Source: Xylona heveae TC161 (taxonomy: Eukaryota > Ascomycota > Xylonomycetes > Xylonales > Xylonaceae). From it: DNA of 64,000 nucleotides. The stretch spans positions 310,001-374,000 of the forward strand of contig NW_017264197.1 of the NCBI RefSeq assembly GCF_001619985.1, written 5' to 3'. The position numbers and the translations under genes are program-made. Every line of letters begins with the position of its first letter. Position 1 is the stretch's first letter. The notes below the pieces were generated by a model. The model was not told the origin of the DNA and ran no database searches. It saw only the letters and a list, made by a program, of their open reading frames with translations. Positions 24,601 through 35,718 of the stretch are shown here, piece after piece.

Positions 24601-25748
24601 AGTAGAATAGTCAGGATGTCCTGAAGACTCATGTCGCCAGCTGCAAGGTATCTCGATCCTTGCCAGAAGGAAAGCCCGTAATTCAAGTACATGACACAGA
24701 ACATACCGGCAAGCATGACAGCCAGTGCTGTTTTGGTCTTGGCGCCCCATTTTTCCCCTTCGGTCAAGTAGGAATCGTACTTTCTAACCAGCTTTTCTTG
24801 GGTGCCGAAGGCCACAGCATTGCGAATGGAACTAATGACTTCCTCTGCAATGGTGCCACCTTGAGCATAAGACTCCAGAGCTTGTTTATTGTATTTGACA
24901 ATAAAGACGGAGCCGCCGCCCATGATAGAGAAAATAGAAATGACGACCGAGATCAGGATACCAGTCAATCGAGCATACTTGATGAAGCCGATGACGAATG
25001 CAGTGATGAAGGTTGATAGAGCCGTCAAGGTAAGTCCGAGTTTTTCCGACATACCATCCTGCACCAGATTCATATCTGCAGTAATTCGCGTAGTGATTTC
25101 TCCAGCGCCAAGTTCATCGAAGAAAGCAATGTTCTGGCGCAAGATGGCGGCGAGGTACGCCTCACGAATCTTCTGAGCAACGTGTTCACCAGTGTAGATG
25201 AAGCCTACAGTGGCGATGTAGACAGTCGCAAACTCGCCAATTGCGAGATAAACAAAGTAGAGGGTGTTATGGTTGAGGGCGTGCGTGAAAGTAGAATGGG
25301 ACGCAGTACCCAGAAAAAAGTCTCGGAAAGTGCCTGTGAGTTTGCCAAAGACGACAGTCATCAAAGGAAGAACGGCGCCAGCAGCAATGGCACAGAGAGC
25401 GCTGACTGCCATAATGAAGATATCAAGCTTCGTGGCATAGCGGAATAAGGTAGTAAAGGTCACCTTCACAGAAGGAATGTCCAACTGTCTTCTGATGATT
25501 CGACGTTCGTCCTCAGAGAGGTGTGCATATGGATCCCCGACCTCAGCACCACCAACTTTGACAATTTTGGAGTCTAGCTTTTTGAGTGAGGTGGAATCTT
25601 GCCGTTCGACCACAACGGCCTCTTTCCCTGTCGATGGGGCATCTTTGAAAGATGGTGCATCGCTCGAATTGCCCGATACAGGTTTCTCTATCTCGTGCGC
25701 CGTCATGGCTTGACCGGGAGGATTATCTCCCTGAAAGCCGTGGAGCAA
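21632..25748 (-). CDS. Full-size ABCB/MDR (P-glycoprotein-type) ABC transporter
   Basis: Model on the minus strand: exons 25748-22054 and 21989-21632, in phase, giving 1350 aa (1336 if translation starts at the second Met, 25706). The layout is TMD-NBD-TMD-NBD, as in P-glycoprotein and the fungal Mdr1/AtrD group, which export drugs and lipophilic compounds from the plasma membrane using ATP. NBD1 has Walker A GASGSGKS near residue 472, the signature LSGGQKQR near 584, Walker [13 protein letters not shown] and the H-loop AHRLST. NBD2 has Walker A GASGCGKS near 1137, MLSGGQKQR near 1244 and [12 protein letters not shown]. Both sites keep their catalytic residues, so both should hydrolyse ATP. 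The only intron cuts NBD2 just before its signature motif. Each half has about six membrane segments. The N-terminus is a polar tail of about 100 residues. There are no biosynthetic genes nearby, so the substrate is unknown. Confidence 0.94.
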
Positions 25749-25970
25749 TGCTCACGAGAAGCCTCTTGTTGAGGAAACCGTGTGATTTAGATGCTAGCCT
25801 GCCTCGAGGCAGGTTCCAAGTGTCCAGGCTTTTCGTATGGTTGATATATAAATCGGAGCGCACGGCGCAGCGATAAGTGGCAATACAGGTATATGGAAAT
25901 GATAGTGTTTCAAGTATAGAAATGCAAGACAAAAAAACTTTTTAAAATTGAGGAGGAAATAGTGAAAAGT

Positions 25971-25986
25971 ATATATACGTATATAT
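25971..25986. promoter_or_regulatory. Perfect 16-bp AT palindrome, possible TATA element of the ABC gene
   Basis: The string ATATATACGTATATAT is its own reverse complement. It lies about 225-280 nt before the transporter start codons, a plausible TATA position given a leader of that length. Its role is inferred from position. Confidence 0.4.
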
Positions 25987-26332
25987 TCGCTGCAGATGCT
26001 CAAATACGAATTCTCAAAAGATGAAGATGACAGCGGTCTAATTAAATTCAAATAATCAGCAACGAGGACGGGGCCAGCCCACTCCAGGTAGCCGGGCATA
26101 ACAATGGCTCAAGCATAATTTCTGGCTCGGAACGAGGAGATACCGAGGAACTTTGACCCCGAACGGGGTAAAATCGTCGGAACTTCGTTTAGACAACATC
26201 CGACCTTCTCCTTTGGGCCAATTGTAAGGCAATTCAACTTGCCATCCCCTCCCTAAGCGAATTGGCCTAAACAAAGCGCAACAGACGGCCCAGACTCTGT
26301 AAGCGATACGGGCGAGGGGTGACAGCGTTGCA

Positions 26333-26385
26333 GGGGAGTCCTGGGAGCCCTGGGAGCCCTGGGAGGGGCCCTCGGGGCCTCTGGG
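26333..26385 (+). repeat. G-rich minisatellite with G-quadruplex pattern
   Basis: GGGG-AGTCCT-GGG-AGCCCT-GGG-AGCCCT-GGG gives four G-runs of at least three, with 6-nt loops between them, followed by further GGGG runs. The unit GGGAGCCCT is repeated nearly three times. The pattern fits the classical G-quadruplex consensus on the plus strand, about 600 nt upstream of the transporter gene. Confidence 0.7.
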
Positions 26386-27676
26386 GAGACCAGTTGAACG
26401 AAAGGGATAACTAATTGAAAAAGCAGAATATAACCTCGTCAAACGATGACTGCTATGCTGACACTGGTCTGACACAATCTTGCTTAGCACCAACGTGATA
26501 AGGCTACAAAAAGTAGTCTTGGAGTCATCGAGCAAAAGAAAGTTCTCTCAACAGCATTCAAGAGTATCAAAGTCCATGCACGAGATGACTCATTCACTGA
26601 GCCGATCTATATTGCTGGTCTTAATTGCTCTTGCCTGAGGCGGTAACGCCGAAGGTGGGAAAAAAAAAGTCCCCGTCACAGATCGTTCCCGCTCCTTTTC
26701 TCTATCCCTATCCAGTATAGCGCCGAACATGAGCCACGAGCCACGGGTGACCCTATTCTGCTGCCTAAGTCTTAAGTCCACGTCGCCCTGTCGTAAATTA
26801 TGCTTCATTGGAAAGGCTTTGCGGGACCCAGGCAACGTCAAAACTGGGACGACTTATTCCAAATCCAGTTATCAGCGTACGACTCGAGCCCTGAAAGCTG
26901 TAGCCTGAATTTACATCAAACGTATTATTTGACTAGCACTATTAGCACCTGTTGACACGGAAAGTTGACTTCCGAATGCTGGCTTACTGCACATGCATAC
27001 CTCGCGTAAATTCATGGAGCAATACGGAATATGAAGTACGAGTAGAGTTTTCATAACTTATCTCCGCTCCGTCTCCATGTCACCAGTAAAATATCTGGTT
27101 AAGATCCTGTGAGCGGGCCATCCAACGGGACTTGAGCCAGGAGTACCCAACTACCGAATCTTCAGATATCCACCATTGTTTCATCTCCCATACTCGGAAT
27201 GCCTACTATATATACATTAAATTTGCACAATTTTTTGTGTCGTATTCAAAGCTCGACAGCTTAAGAGCTGTGAGCATGGGTGTTTCTCGTTAGACAATCA
27301 TATAGATTCGACGAACGATAGATTTTTTTCTGCTGAGTTTTATAAGAAAATTGCACACTAAGTCAGATTTCTTCTTCAGTCCATACCCTATATGAAACTC
27401 TTTGTATCTCGAATTTTGAAGTCTTTATATGCTCTGCTGCCTCGGTCGTTTGTTGGTCCTTTGTCGCTCCGCTAGGCTATTTTCCCAATGTGGATGCAGA
27501 CACGTGACTGAGTACGGTACGTACCGCTTTTGATCTCCCCCTCACCATACCCTAGGGCTCACCACGAAGAATATTGCTAAGCGAATGCAAGTGGATGATC
27601 GAATGCCGCGCTATTGACTGTCCACAATCGACATCGACGACTACTTTCGCCCAGTTCACCGCGGAAGACATTCAAG

Positions 27677-28215
27677 ATGCCGGTATGTTACCTTCTTTTT
27701 GGTTTCATAGGAATCTTTAAATCAAGCGAAAGAGGAGGGAAATATGAAATACCTAGATTGATGCTGTTCGGATACGAGGGTGATTCAGTTGGCGACATCC
27801 ACTGAATCTTTCATCCGAGCCGTCATGAAACATCTGGATCATCCGTATCTTCAGTCGAGATAATTTAGAGGAATTTCGAGAAATTTGGGCTGGAACGCTC
27901 GAGCTTATATGGGATTCGAAATGGAAGCTGATGCGAATATCTTCACAGAGCCACAAGACCTTCCGGACGAAGCAGAAGCTCGCCAAGGCGCAGAAGCAGA
28001 ACCGCCCTATCCCTCAGTGGATCCGTCTCCGGACTGGTAACACCATCGGGTACGCACTATCATAGTTCTTCTCCGCAATGAAATAAATCATCAAACCCGT
28101 TGATGAGACAACTAAGGACTTGGTCCTCCGAGAAAGTCATATCGCTAACATACGTCTTTCGCACAGCTACAACGCCAAGAGAAGACACTGGCGCAAGACC
28201 CGCCTCGGCTTGTAA
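27677..28215 (+). CDS. rpl39: 60S ribosomal protein L39 (eL39)
   Basis: Model: exons 27677-27682, 27949-28049 and 28167-28215, in phase, giving 51 aa, exactly the eL39 length. eL39 is a small basic protein lining the exit tunnel of the large subunit. The product reads [20 protein letters not shown] at its start and continues with the family core [14 protein letters not shown] and the ending [11 protein letters not shown], matching eL39 end to end. The first coding exon has only two codons, Met-Pro, followed by a 266-nt intron, so the gene cannot be found by ORF length. The intron carries a stable hairpin (see separate entry). Early introns in fungal ribosomal protein genes are common. Confidence 0.95.
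27769..27817 (+). ncRNA. Structured hairpin in the first rpl39 intron, possible snoRNA element
   Basis: The arms GATTCAGT (27782-27789) and ACTGAATC (27801-27808) are perfect complements, with two extra G-C pairs toward the loop past a one-base bulge. Outer arms CGGAT (27769-27773) and ATCCG (27813-27817) also pair. The result is a stem with an asymmetric internal loop, the shape of an H/ACA pocket. I could not place a convincing ACA box or second hairpin, so this is a structural observation only. Confidence 0.3.
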
Positions 28216-28822
28216 ACAATTCTCCTATCGAGCGCCTTCAATTCGGTTCAACTGCTACGATATGGGATGTGGTGGATTTTGTCTGACGGAACGAATGGAA
28301 TGATTGTCGATGATTCCCGATCAAAGCACTTAGATCCGATCGTCTAGACATCGAGAACGGGCGTTGATCTGCCCTTATCCATCATTCTATAGGCTACTAG
28401 GCTTAATGAAAACGGGTTAATTAAACAACTTGCTTGGTCTACTTCCAGTTGATATCATATGCATGCTGCATTGAGGCAAAAATTCCCTTAGGTCTTTCTC
28501 AAAGCTACTTTCGATTGGCTTTTATCCGGAAACTGTCAGCGCAGAACATCTCGACAACATGACATTTCTGCGACCCTCCGACTTCGAGTAATGCGCGTAT
28601 CTTAGAGCTGTCATTGTTTCTCCCCGTTGCAGGGTTTCTGTTTTCAAACCCGCCGAAACCCCCTCAAAAACAGAAAAAACAAGAAAACAAAGGTCATTTG
28701 AAGTCTATTGCCGCCCATAAGCAACCAAACGCCTGATGCCATAAATGTTTATACTTAAGGGTATTAAATCCATCCTTTGGTTCTAAGAATGTAAGAACTA
28801 CTCGATTAGCTCAATGCTGCCG
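28216..28822. other. Convergent 3' regions of rpl39 and bet5
   Basis: 607 nt with no supported gene. A small hairpin (GGGTTT with AAACCC, 8-nt loop) sits near 28632-28651. Confidence 0.55.
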
Positions 28823-29619
28823 TTAAAACGCGGCACTCTACCGAAAGTCAGTCAAGCAAAGGAGCAACAGCATTTGCAAACTCACGATGAAACTCTCCAC
28901 CCCCATCTCGAATAATTCATTGGCTACTCCTTCGCCCTTAGGGTGCTCAACCGGACTGAGAGGGTTCTTCACAACTGTTGTCGTCTTAGTATAAGCAGTT
29001 TCCATGGATTCCCAATCTCAGAAGCTCGTCAAAGCCACAAGCATCTCCGTGAATGGTATGTAGGGGCGTACCAAATTCAACATAAAGGTTTACGTATATC
29101 TGATGCAAAACCATGCGCAGATTATTGGTTTTCGTATCCGTGAGCATAACGAACTTGAGGTTGGTTGGGGTCTCATAATAATGAAGCTTGTATTGGCCGG
29201 TCGAGTATGAGACGAAGCTGGACAGGATTGAGGTCAGCATCCGCTTCCTAGTTCTCTCGTAGAGGTCGGATTGAGTTATTGTGAGTTGATAGAAACTTAC
29301 TTGTCGTCCATACCGCCGAGCTTGCGGACCATATTCCTGAGCGAGAAAACAGTACCAAAAAGGAGTTTCGCATCGTCTTGGGCAGTGAGCCCAGAAGGCT
29401 GCGTGCTTATGGCATCCTCGCCGTCGTAGGTACCGAGGGTTGAATTTGATTGCGGTCGGCCTTGCTTGCTCGGTGCTGAAGATACTGGTCGTGGTAACCA
29501 GTGTTTACTGTATATGCACTCGGCTGGGCAGGTAATATGTGAGTGCAGAGTCAATAGATCACCTAAGAGGAGGCTGGCTCACTGTGACGATCAAATATGT
29601 GAAACGAGTACACGACCAT
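28823..29619 (-). CDS. bet5: TRAPP complex subunit Bet5 (TRAPPC1)
   Basis: Model on the minus strand: exons 29619-29583, 29523-29301, 29217-29072, 28974-28886 and 28837-28823, in phase, giving 169 aa. Bet5 is a longin-fold core subunit of the TRAPP tethering complexes, which act as the exchange factor for Ypt1/Rab1 in ER-Golgi traffic. The assembled protein starts MVVYSFHIFDRHTECIYSKH and contains LLFGTVFSLRNMVRKL, GQYKLHYYETPTNLKFVM, the IYVNLYVEFVVKNPL block and a final GVESFISAAF. Human TRAPPC1 has the same order (YKLHYYETPTGIKVVM, VVKNPL). The last exon is only 15 nt; a 48-nt intron with a TTGACTGAC branch site precedes it. If that intron were retained, the tail would instead be an unrelated hydrophobic stretch. 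Confidence 0.93.
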
Positions 29620-30297
29620 CGCGTTACTCAGAGGATACGTCCTAAATACGAGCTTCAACTCATCCAAGGGAGATATAGAGTTCCTGATGTTGATGTTATA
29701 GCCTCCGTGTTTCTCTATCGGCGCTGACTGTACTGTAGGTTGTGATTGATTGATCTGATTAAAGTTAAGCTATAGCGCCAAGCCTCGGTTCTCATGTGCT
29801 GCTGCTCTCGCTTTGTTGGTGTCTCAAAGCAAATCGGCCGATCGCCTACCGCCTGGACTTTTTGGGGGAAGTAATCATAACCCCCGCGCGTATCGGAGTA
29901 GTTTCATTTTCTACTACGTACTTCGTATTGCTGCTCGACTTAAACTTTGGTTAATCTGGCCCACTATAATTCCGACTAACATAACGAACTGGTCGTGCAC
30001 CAAGAATCAGTGATCTATCTGCAAAACCTACCGTTCCTCAGATGCGAATCGGTCTCCTTGCACCAAACGTATCCCTCTCAATACAAGGCAAAAGCATCAG
30101 ACTGTCAGCCTGAGATTCGATCTGTACTGCTTGCCTTCATTTGCCAGTATCTAGCGCATAGATGCGTCAATCAAGTCGTCCCTAAATCTCACATATGAGA
30201 TGTAGTATATGCATCAGTTCATTTGCTTGAGACTGCGCCGCTTCATCATTTAACTTTGCATCTGGACGCTCGCCGACAGGGGCGTTGCGAATAAAAT
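29620..30297. other. Divergent promoter region of bet5 and the CaMKK-like gene
   Basis: 678 nt between start codons with no supported coding exon. Short open frames only. Confidence 0.55.
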
Positions 30298-32831
30298 ATG
30301 GCGACCACAAAGAGCTCAAATGAAGCTCAGCAAGCCGCAGGAATTATGCTCTCGAGCGAGATCACTGTGGACGCACCAGCATTAGGAAGCAGTGGCAGAC
30401 CGCCCATGGTAAAGCATTTGTACGTCTAGCAACCGCTACACACTTGACTTCCGCGTCAACTGAAGCTTGAGGCGGATCTCTAATAAGATCAATGATCGAC
30501 ATAGGTCAACACCAGCATATAAAAGCCCACTGAGGCACCATCAGCGTAGCCACTCGACTCCAAGACAGGTGAAAGTGCGTCTCAATCTCGCAAGGGCAGT
30601 GCATCGAGAATGCTCGACTCATCGCTACTCAGGAAACTCTCAATGCTCGCTCAAGCTATACCGACAGTCAAGATGGCGGCGCTTCGCAACATCGCATCAA
30701 TCAATACCTGATCAAACAGGAAATTGGACGCGGATCATTCGGATCAGTACACCTTGCCGTCGATCAATACGGAACAGAATATGTGAGAATCATCTCCCTG
30801 CTTGTATAATCTTGCCACATATGCTTCTGTTTTTCTATGCAATGACGTTGGGATTTGTCGAGCTTTGTCGCTCTCTCGAACTATGCTAATTCACCGCTTC
30901 CAGGCCGTCAAAGAATTCTCAAAATCTAGGCTTAGAAAACGTGCTCAATCAAATATACTTAGAAGGCCACATGATTCGAGTCAGCGATGTAGTGGACGTC
31001 TAAGGTTTGGCTCGAACGCACCATTCCACCATCCCCCCGCCAGCGAAGACGCCGAGAATCCCCTTTATCTGATCAAGGAAGAGATTGCAATTATGAAGAA
31101 ATTGCACCATCCAAATTTAGTATCTCTTATAGAAGTTCTCGATGATCCGGATGAAGACTCGCTTTATATGGTGGTTGAGATGTGTAAAAAGGGCGTGATC
31201 ATGAAAGTTGGTCTTGACGAGCGGGCAGACCCTTATACCGAAGAAGAATGTAGATATTGGTTCCGAGATTTGATATTGGGCATCGAATATTGTATGCTTC
31301 AGTCTGGCCTCTCAAAAGATTTATGGGTTCTACAGCTGACGATACATTGATAGTGCATGCGCAAGGAGTTGTACATCGTGACATTAAACCCGACAACTTA
31401 TTGTTGACGCAGGACGACGTTCTGAAGATCGTTGATTTTGGCGTGTCAGAAATGTTCGAGAGGGCTACTCCAATGCTGATTGCAAAGTCCGCTGGATCTC
31501 CTGCCTTTCTCCCACCTGAACTCTGTGTATTGAAACACGGCAAGATATCGGGAACAGCAGCAGACATTTGGTCTATGGGCGTTACTCTTTACTGCCTACG
31601 CTTTGGAAGACTACCTTTCGAAAAGCATGGTATGCTTGAGCTATTCGAGTCTATCCGTAGTGATAGCGTAGAGTTTGCAGACGGTTGCGACCCGCAGTTG
31701 CAAGATCTACTTTCAAAAATTTTGGTAAAGGACCCAGCCAAAAGGTTGACTATTCCAGAGATTCGGGTGAGTCCAGCAGATTCTGCTTTGTTTCTTCGTC
31801 TCAGAAGCTCATCACTCTTAGAAACACCCTTGGGTCACCAAGGAAGGAACTGACCCCCTGCTATCGGCAGAGGAAAACACTGCTGAAAAAATGGAACCAC
31901 CAACAGAGGAAGAGATGAACTCAGCCATCACTGACAAAATGAGCAAGCTTCTAATAGTCGTACGTAGAGTATCTTTGTGAAGCTGAATTCGAGATTAACA
32001 TAGACTTAGATGAAAGCCGTGGCCAAGTTCAAGTCGCTGCTGACGAAAAGACGCCCAAGTTTATTTCAAGGCACCCTTGGACAAGGTGTCCGAATTGTGC
32101 GGCCACCGCTTTCAACATCTCCTCCAGCCTCAAGTCCTTGGCTTCATCGAAGCAAGAGCATGGATCTTTACGATCGACGGCGTGTGGAGCAAGCCTTAGC
32201 AGCAGAGGGCGTACATCGGGAACTTGACGCTATCACACCGGAAGACCGCATTCCGCTCCCACACCGAGCAGATAGTATGGTTGTTGTAGAAAGCGGTATC
32301 CAAAGTCCGAGTGATCGACATGGCTCGAGAACGGAGGAGTCCACTGGACCCACATCCGTGTCCGAAAAACTAGCTTTGGGCAGCGGAAGAGAATCCCGGA
32401 GCGACGTATCGGCGCCCACTGCTGAGGGCGGAGAGCGTCGTCGTGCAAACGGAAAAGGCCATGCACAAGACCCTCTCGAGAATAGTATCTTGCTCGATGT
32501 TGGTCTTGGTGGCGACGACGAGGATGGCGGCGCCTCAGCATACATCCTGAGCGAATCGCCAATGGCGACGCATGATCATATCTATGAGATGGCATATCAA
32601 GAAGAGATTGATCGAATCAGGAAAACTCACGGACGAAATACTTCACTTTACCTTACTCGTCGCGTCGATAACGTGCAGAGGTTAAAGGAAGACGAAACTC
32701 TTTTGGGGCGGTCCACGACACCGGCGACACCGGCAAAAGGCGGATTGGCATCTCTCGTTAATCGTGTAAGAGGTCAGGACGATGAAAAGGAGCAAGCAGG
32801 TCAAAATAAGCAAGAGGAAAAGTCAGAGTGA
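30298..32831 (+). CDS. cmkC: Calcium/calmodulin-dependent protein kinase kinase-like Ser/Thr kinase (CMKC type)
   Basis: Model: exons 30298-30419, 30466-30574, 30633-30782, 30904-31291, 31354-31766, 31822-31959 and 32010-32831, in phase, giving 713 aa. Kinases of this group (Aspergillus CMKC, fission yeast Ssp1, animal CaMKK) phosphorylate the activation loops of CaMK and AMPK/Snf1-type kinases. Visible marks are the glycine loop EIGRGSFGSV near residue 106, AVKEF near 129, the CaMKK-type basic insert after the lysine (SKSRLRKRAQS...LRRPH), HRDIKPDN near 265, DFGVSE near 283 and a GSPAFLPPE P+1 segment. All catalytic residues are present. Directly behind the kinase fold, residues about 441-459 (KAVAKFKSLLTKRRPSLF) form a basic amphipathic stretch, suited to calmodulin binding. 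The last 250 residues are low in complexity. Ortholog-level naming is inferred; the CaMKK group is firm. Confidence 0.9.
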
Positions 32832-34245
32832 ATTGATTTACCTTTTCACTGGTGTGGGGCTGGTCATTGGCCGTCCAGTCAAATGCCGCTCCGTTTGCGC
32901 CTGGAAATTCCAAATGGTATGATAAGCTCAGCCTGGCCGGTATCTCGCGCTTGAAACTGGAGAAGCCCGGTGCGGGGCAGCGCATATCATGCCCAAGGCT
33001 GGCTCCTCCAGAAGACATTTCTGAGGAGCAGAATGATCCAACATACTTCTTTCAATAAGTGGCGTAGAATTGATATCGATCGAGGACCTTGCAATGCGTC
33101 ATATCAAGAAGCACGATACTTTCATAGATCAAAATAAGCGCCTGGTCGAATTTGCGATAGGTCCTTTACAATAGCTTTTATTATACCAGCTTTTTACTGC
33201 CATTGTGCCGTCTCAGAATTTTCTAAATTAATGGAGAAGGTTTTGGAACGTGGAGTGGGAAAGGTCATACTTGTGAGCACAAGCGCTTCAAATTTATCTA
33301 GGATACCGTCAAACCGAAATGGACTTCACTATGGTCTTTGCTATAGCGTACAGATAGACATGAAAGGGTTGCAACTTCGGCTACGGTCTGAATGCATCGA
33401 AACGATTTGCAAGCTCCACGCGACGGATCGGTTGCTCTTTTACCAGCGTCAAAGGAGAAGATCAAACCATGGGGGCATAAATATATGACGGCTCTTGTAA
33501 AATCAAAGTCGAAACCGTCCTGAATGTTACAGGTCAATCGGCTCAATGTCAGGTCAGAGTCTAGAGATCGGTGGCAGTTGCAGTCTCGATCATCTCTAGT
33601 CACCTCGATGAAGAATCCGCTGTGTGCAGCTTCTTAATTATGAGGGATTTTTTCTTCCTTCGCTTTACCCTCTAGGAAATTCGTCATCAAAACTCGATAT
33701 CCCTCTTAGGAACTGCTCATTTCTATTTGATCCTGATCCCTTCTTCCCGATAGGCCCAAAGTAACCGTTATTCTTGTTCTTGTCCTTTTCTCATCTACCA
33801 AGTAGGACAAAGGTACAATCATACAGGCTTTTGTGTGATATCAGAAGAGGCACTTTCTAAGGCTGCGCCACTCAATTGCCCCGCATTTCCCTTGATCATC
33901 AACAGGGCTCGACTCATTGTGCAGCATACACTAGTTTATTTTGTCATGACCAAAGATGCGCCGGATCTATCCGATGCAAAAGCACAACGTTCCGCAAAAT
34001 AGTCATGGCGGTGTAAAGGTGAAGAAACGGCACCGCCTTGAAGGGGAAGAGTGCGGGGAAGATGATGAAGGGAAGCTTGTTTCAAGCGGCCCTGAGCTGA
34101 TAGCACCTAGGTATGCAAGCTTTGGGTTGTGCCTAAGAGCCTCGCTACAGCAGCGGCTGGTTTTCTCGACTTAATCGGACAATTAAGGGCAAGGATGCAA
34201 GGCAATATCAAGCAATGTGATACTACCAAAAGTTTGGGCCCATGA

Positions 34246-34671
34246 ATAGCATATGCTCAAGAGCAATGTTGCCCTGAGCACTCTCGACTATTCAAAGCAG
34301 TCCGTGCCATCAAGAAAGCTTGGGATTCGTTGGTCAATGCTTGTCGACGTGCCGCTGTTCAGGAGAAAGAGACAGCATCATGGCTGCGGTGTTACCCACG
34401 GTATCAAACGGAGGCCCGGCAGCTATTTGTTAGACTGCAGGAGCTTGACCGCTTGAACGACGACCAACCCTCTTTGAAGCTCACCAAGCTAGATTGTGCA
34501 ACGACTGAAATACGCATACTATCGGCTGATCCTCGCATGCATCAAAGTCGTTCCTGCAATGCTGCTGCACATGCGATGCACTGTTTTTCTTTGATATTAA
34601 ATACAAGCGACAGACATGTGATTGGACCTAACTCTTGTGAAGCTTCACGAGCATATTACCATTTAAAGTAG
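34246..34671 (+). CDS. Unassigned open stretch, possible exon of an unknown gene
   Basis: One frame stays open for about 142 codons. It begins just at an acceptor-like AATAG and reads as a charged helical sequence (VRAIKKAWDSLVNACRRAAV, then YQTEARQLFVRLQELDRL). Composition is protein-like in its first two thirds, less so after a cysteine near the middle. I find no start codon or matching upstream exon that I trust, and no known family. It could be part of a small lineage-specific gene or a decayed one. Confidence 0.22.
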   Translation: MAYAQEQCCPEHSRLFKAVRAIKKAWDSLVNACRRAAVQEKETASWLRCYPRYQTEARQLFVRLQELDRLNDDQPSLKLTKLDCATTEIRILSADPRMHQSRSCNAAAHAMHCFSLILNTSDRHVIGPNSCEASRAYYHLK

Positions 34672-35364
34672 ACACTAAATATGAAACATGGACTCAAGCT
34701 TGCAAACGGTCTGCCGCTCACTGTCTTACTTGGAGAGGACGGTTCATTGTCCAGCTTCTGATACATCCATTTCAGACTTGACAACGAGACGTGCAGGATA
34801 TATTTGCGAGGAGAATAGTGTTTCATCATTGTTTGTGCCAATCTTTAGAAACAGTTCCATGAACATATAAGAAAACCCTATCATAGGGGCCGGGATATTT
34901 TGTTTTCGTTGCATGCGAATAGCCGGGAATAGCGAAGCTGAAATGCCAGATTAAATTTGCTCTGACTATTCAATCTTTGACAAGGTATGCTAGAAGGTTA
35001 AGCGGCCCGGAACTTGGTCTAGCTGTCCACGTCAATTTTACGGAACCTCAATGACATGGATGATACTGGTCAGCAATGAATTTGCGGTGTGAGGCTCGTT
35101 GACCTGTTAAACCAGACAGTTGAAGGCAACGCCAAGATGTTCATGGCGCAACGGCGCCGCGGGACGGAGGGACTTAGCTTGAAAATGGTTCAGCTCGGAT
35201 GGTCCCTTGGACACGTTGTCCGGCTGGGCAAAGGCTACGGAACCATAGATTTGGGAAAAGAAGATCCGTCCTTCAGGGATGATAGACGGCATGAGTAAAG
35301 GGCACACCCACGATCCTACAGCATCATTGTCAAAGCCATAATAACCATGCAGATAATACCTCTT

Positions 35365-35718
35365 TTATGAAGTCCCGCGTATGCGGCACCATAAAAAGCG
35401 GAACATGGGAATTGCCGGAATCTCCCCGGACGAGGATCCAAGCCAAATGGTGCTTTGAGGCTGATTGGAGGTTACATCAGATGTCTTTAGCTGAATGTTG
35501 AAGCTTTCGTGTCCCGATACTAAACAGGCACAAGGTATAACTATACTCTTTCTTACCATTACGGGTCTGCCTAGAGGGGGCACGGTTCGCGAAAAGAACA
35601 CCTTTACACTGAAGAGGTAGGGAGCTACCTCAGCAATAAATGAGAGTATCGTCATTGAATGGGTTACTGCTGTAGCAGAATCAATTGGATCACGACGGGC
35701 TCTAATTGTTCGATCCAT
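35365..35718 (-). CDS. Unassigned 117-codon open frame
   Basis: Starts with a reasonable context (AAAG before ATGG). The N-terminal part is basic, followed by a mixed hydrophobic stretch (FIAEVAPYLFSVKVFFSRTV) and a serine/threonine-rich part. No family is recognised and no cluster of splice signals supports further exons. Chance is a serious alternative at this length. Confidence 0.22.
   Translation of the reverse strand: MDRTIRARRDPIDSATAVTHSMTILSFIAEVAPYLFSVKVFFSRTVPPLGRPVMVRKSIVIPCACLVSGHESFNIQLKTSDVTSNQPQSTIWLGSSSGEIPAIPMFRFLWCRIRGTS

Larger units (their letters stand above)
25749..27676. other. Divergent region between the ABC transporter gene and rpl39
   Basis: 1.9 kb with no supported gene. 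It holds an ATATATACGTATATAT palindrome, a G-quadruplex-type tract and, near 27200, a TATATATACAT element upstream of rpl39. A 159-codon minus frame at 26056-26535 overlaps the G-rich repeats and has no protein-like features. Confidence 0.5.

Noticed and set aside
21632-25748. Secondary-metabolite cluster around the ABC transporter
   Set aside because: Neighbours are a gag-like gene and a ribosomal protein gene; no synthase, tailoring enzyme or pathway regulator is seen.
26056-26535. 159-codon minus-strand frame upstream of the ABC gene
   Set aside because: Crosses the G-rich minisatellite, which explains the lack of stops; no recognisable motif.
28795-28870. tRNA-like start (a TTAGCTCAATG A-box-like string)
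   Set aside because: No matching B box or cloverleaf can be drawn, and the sequence is the last exon and intron of bet5 on the other strand.
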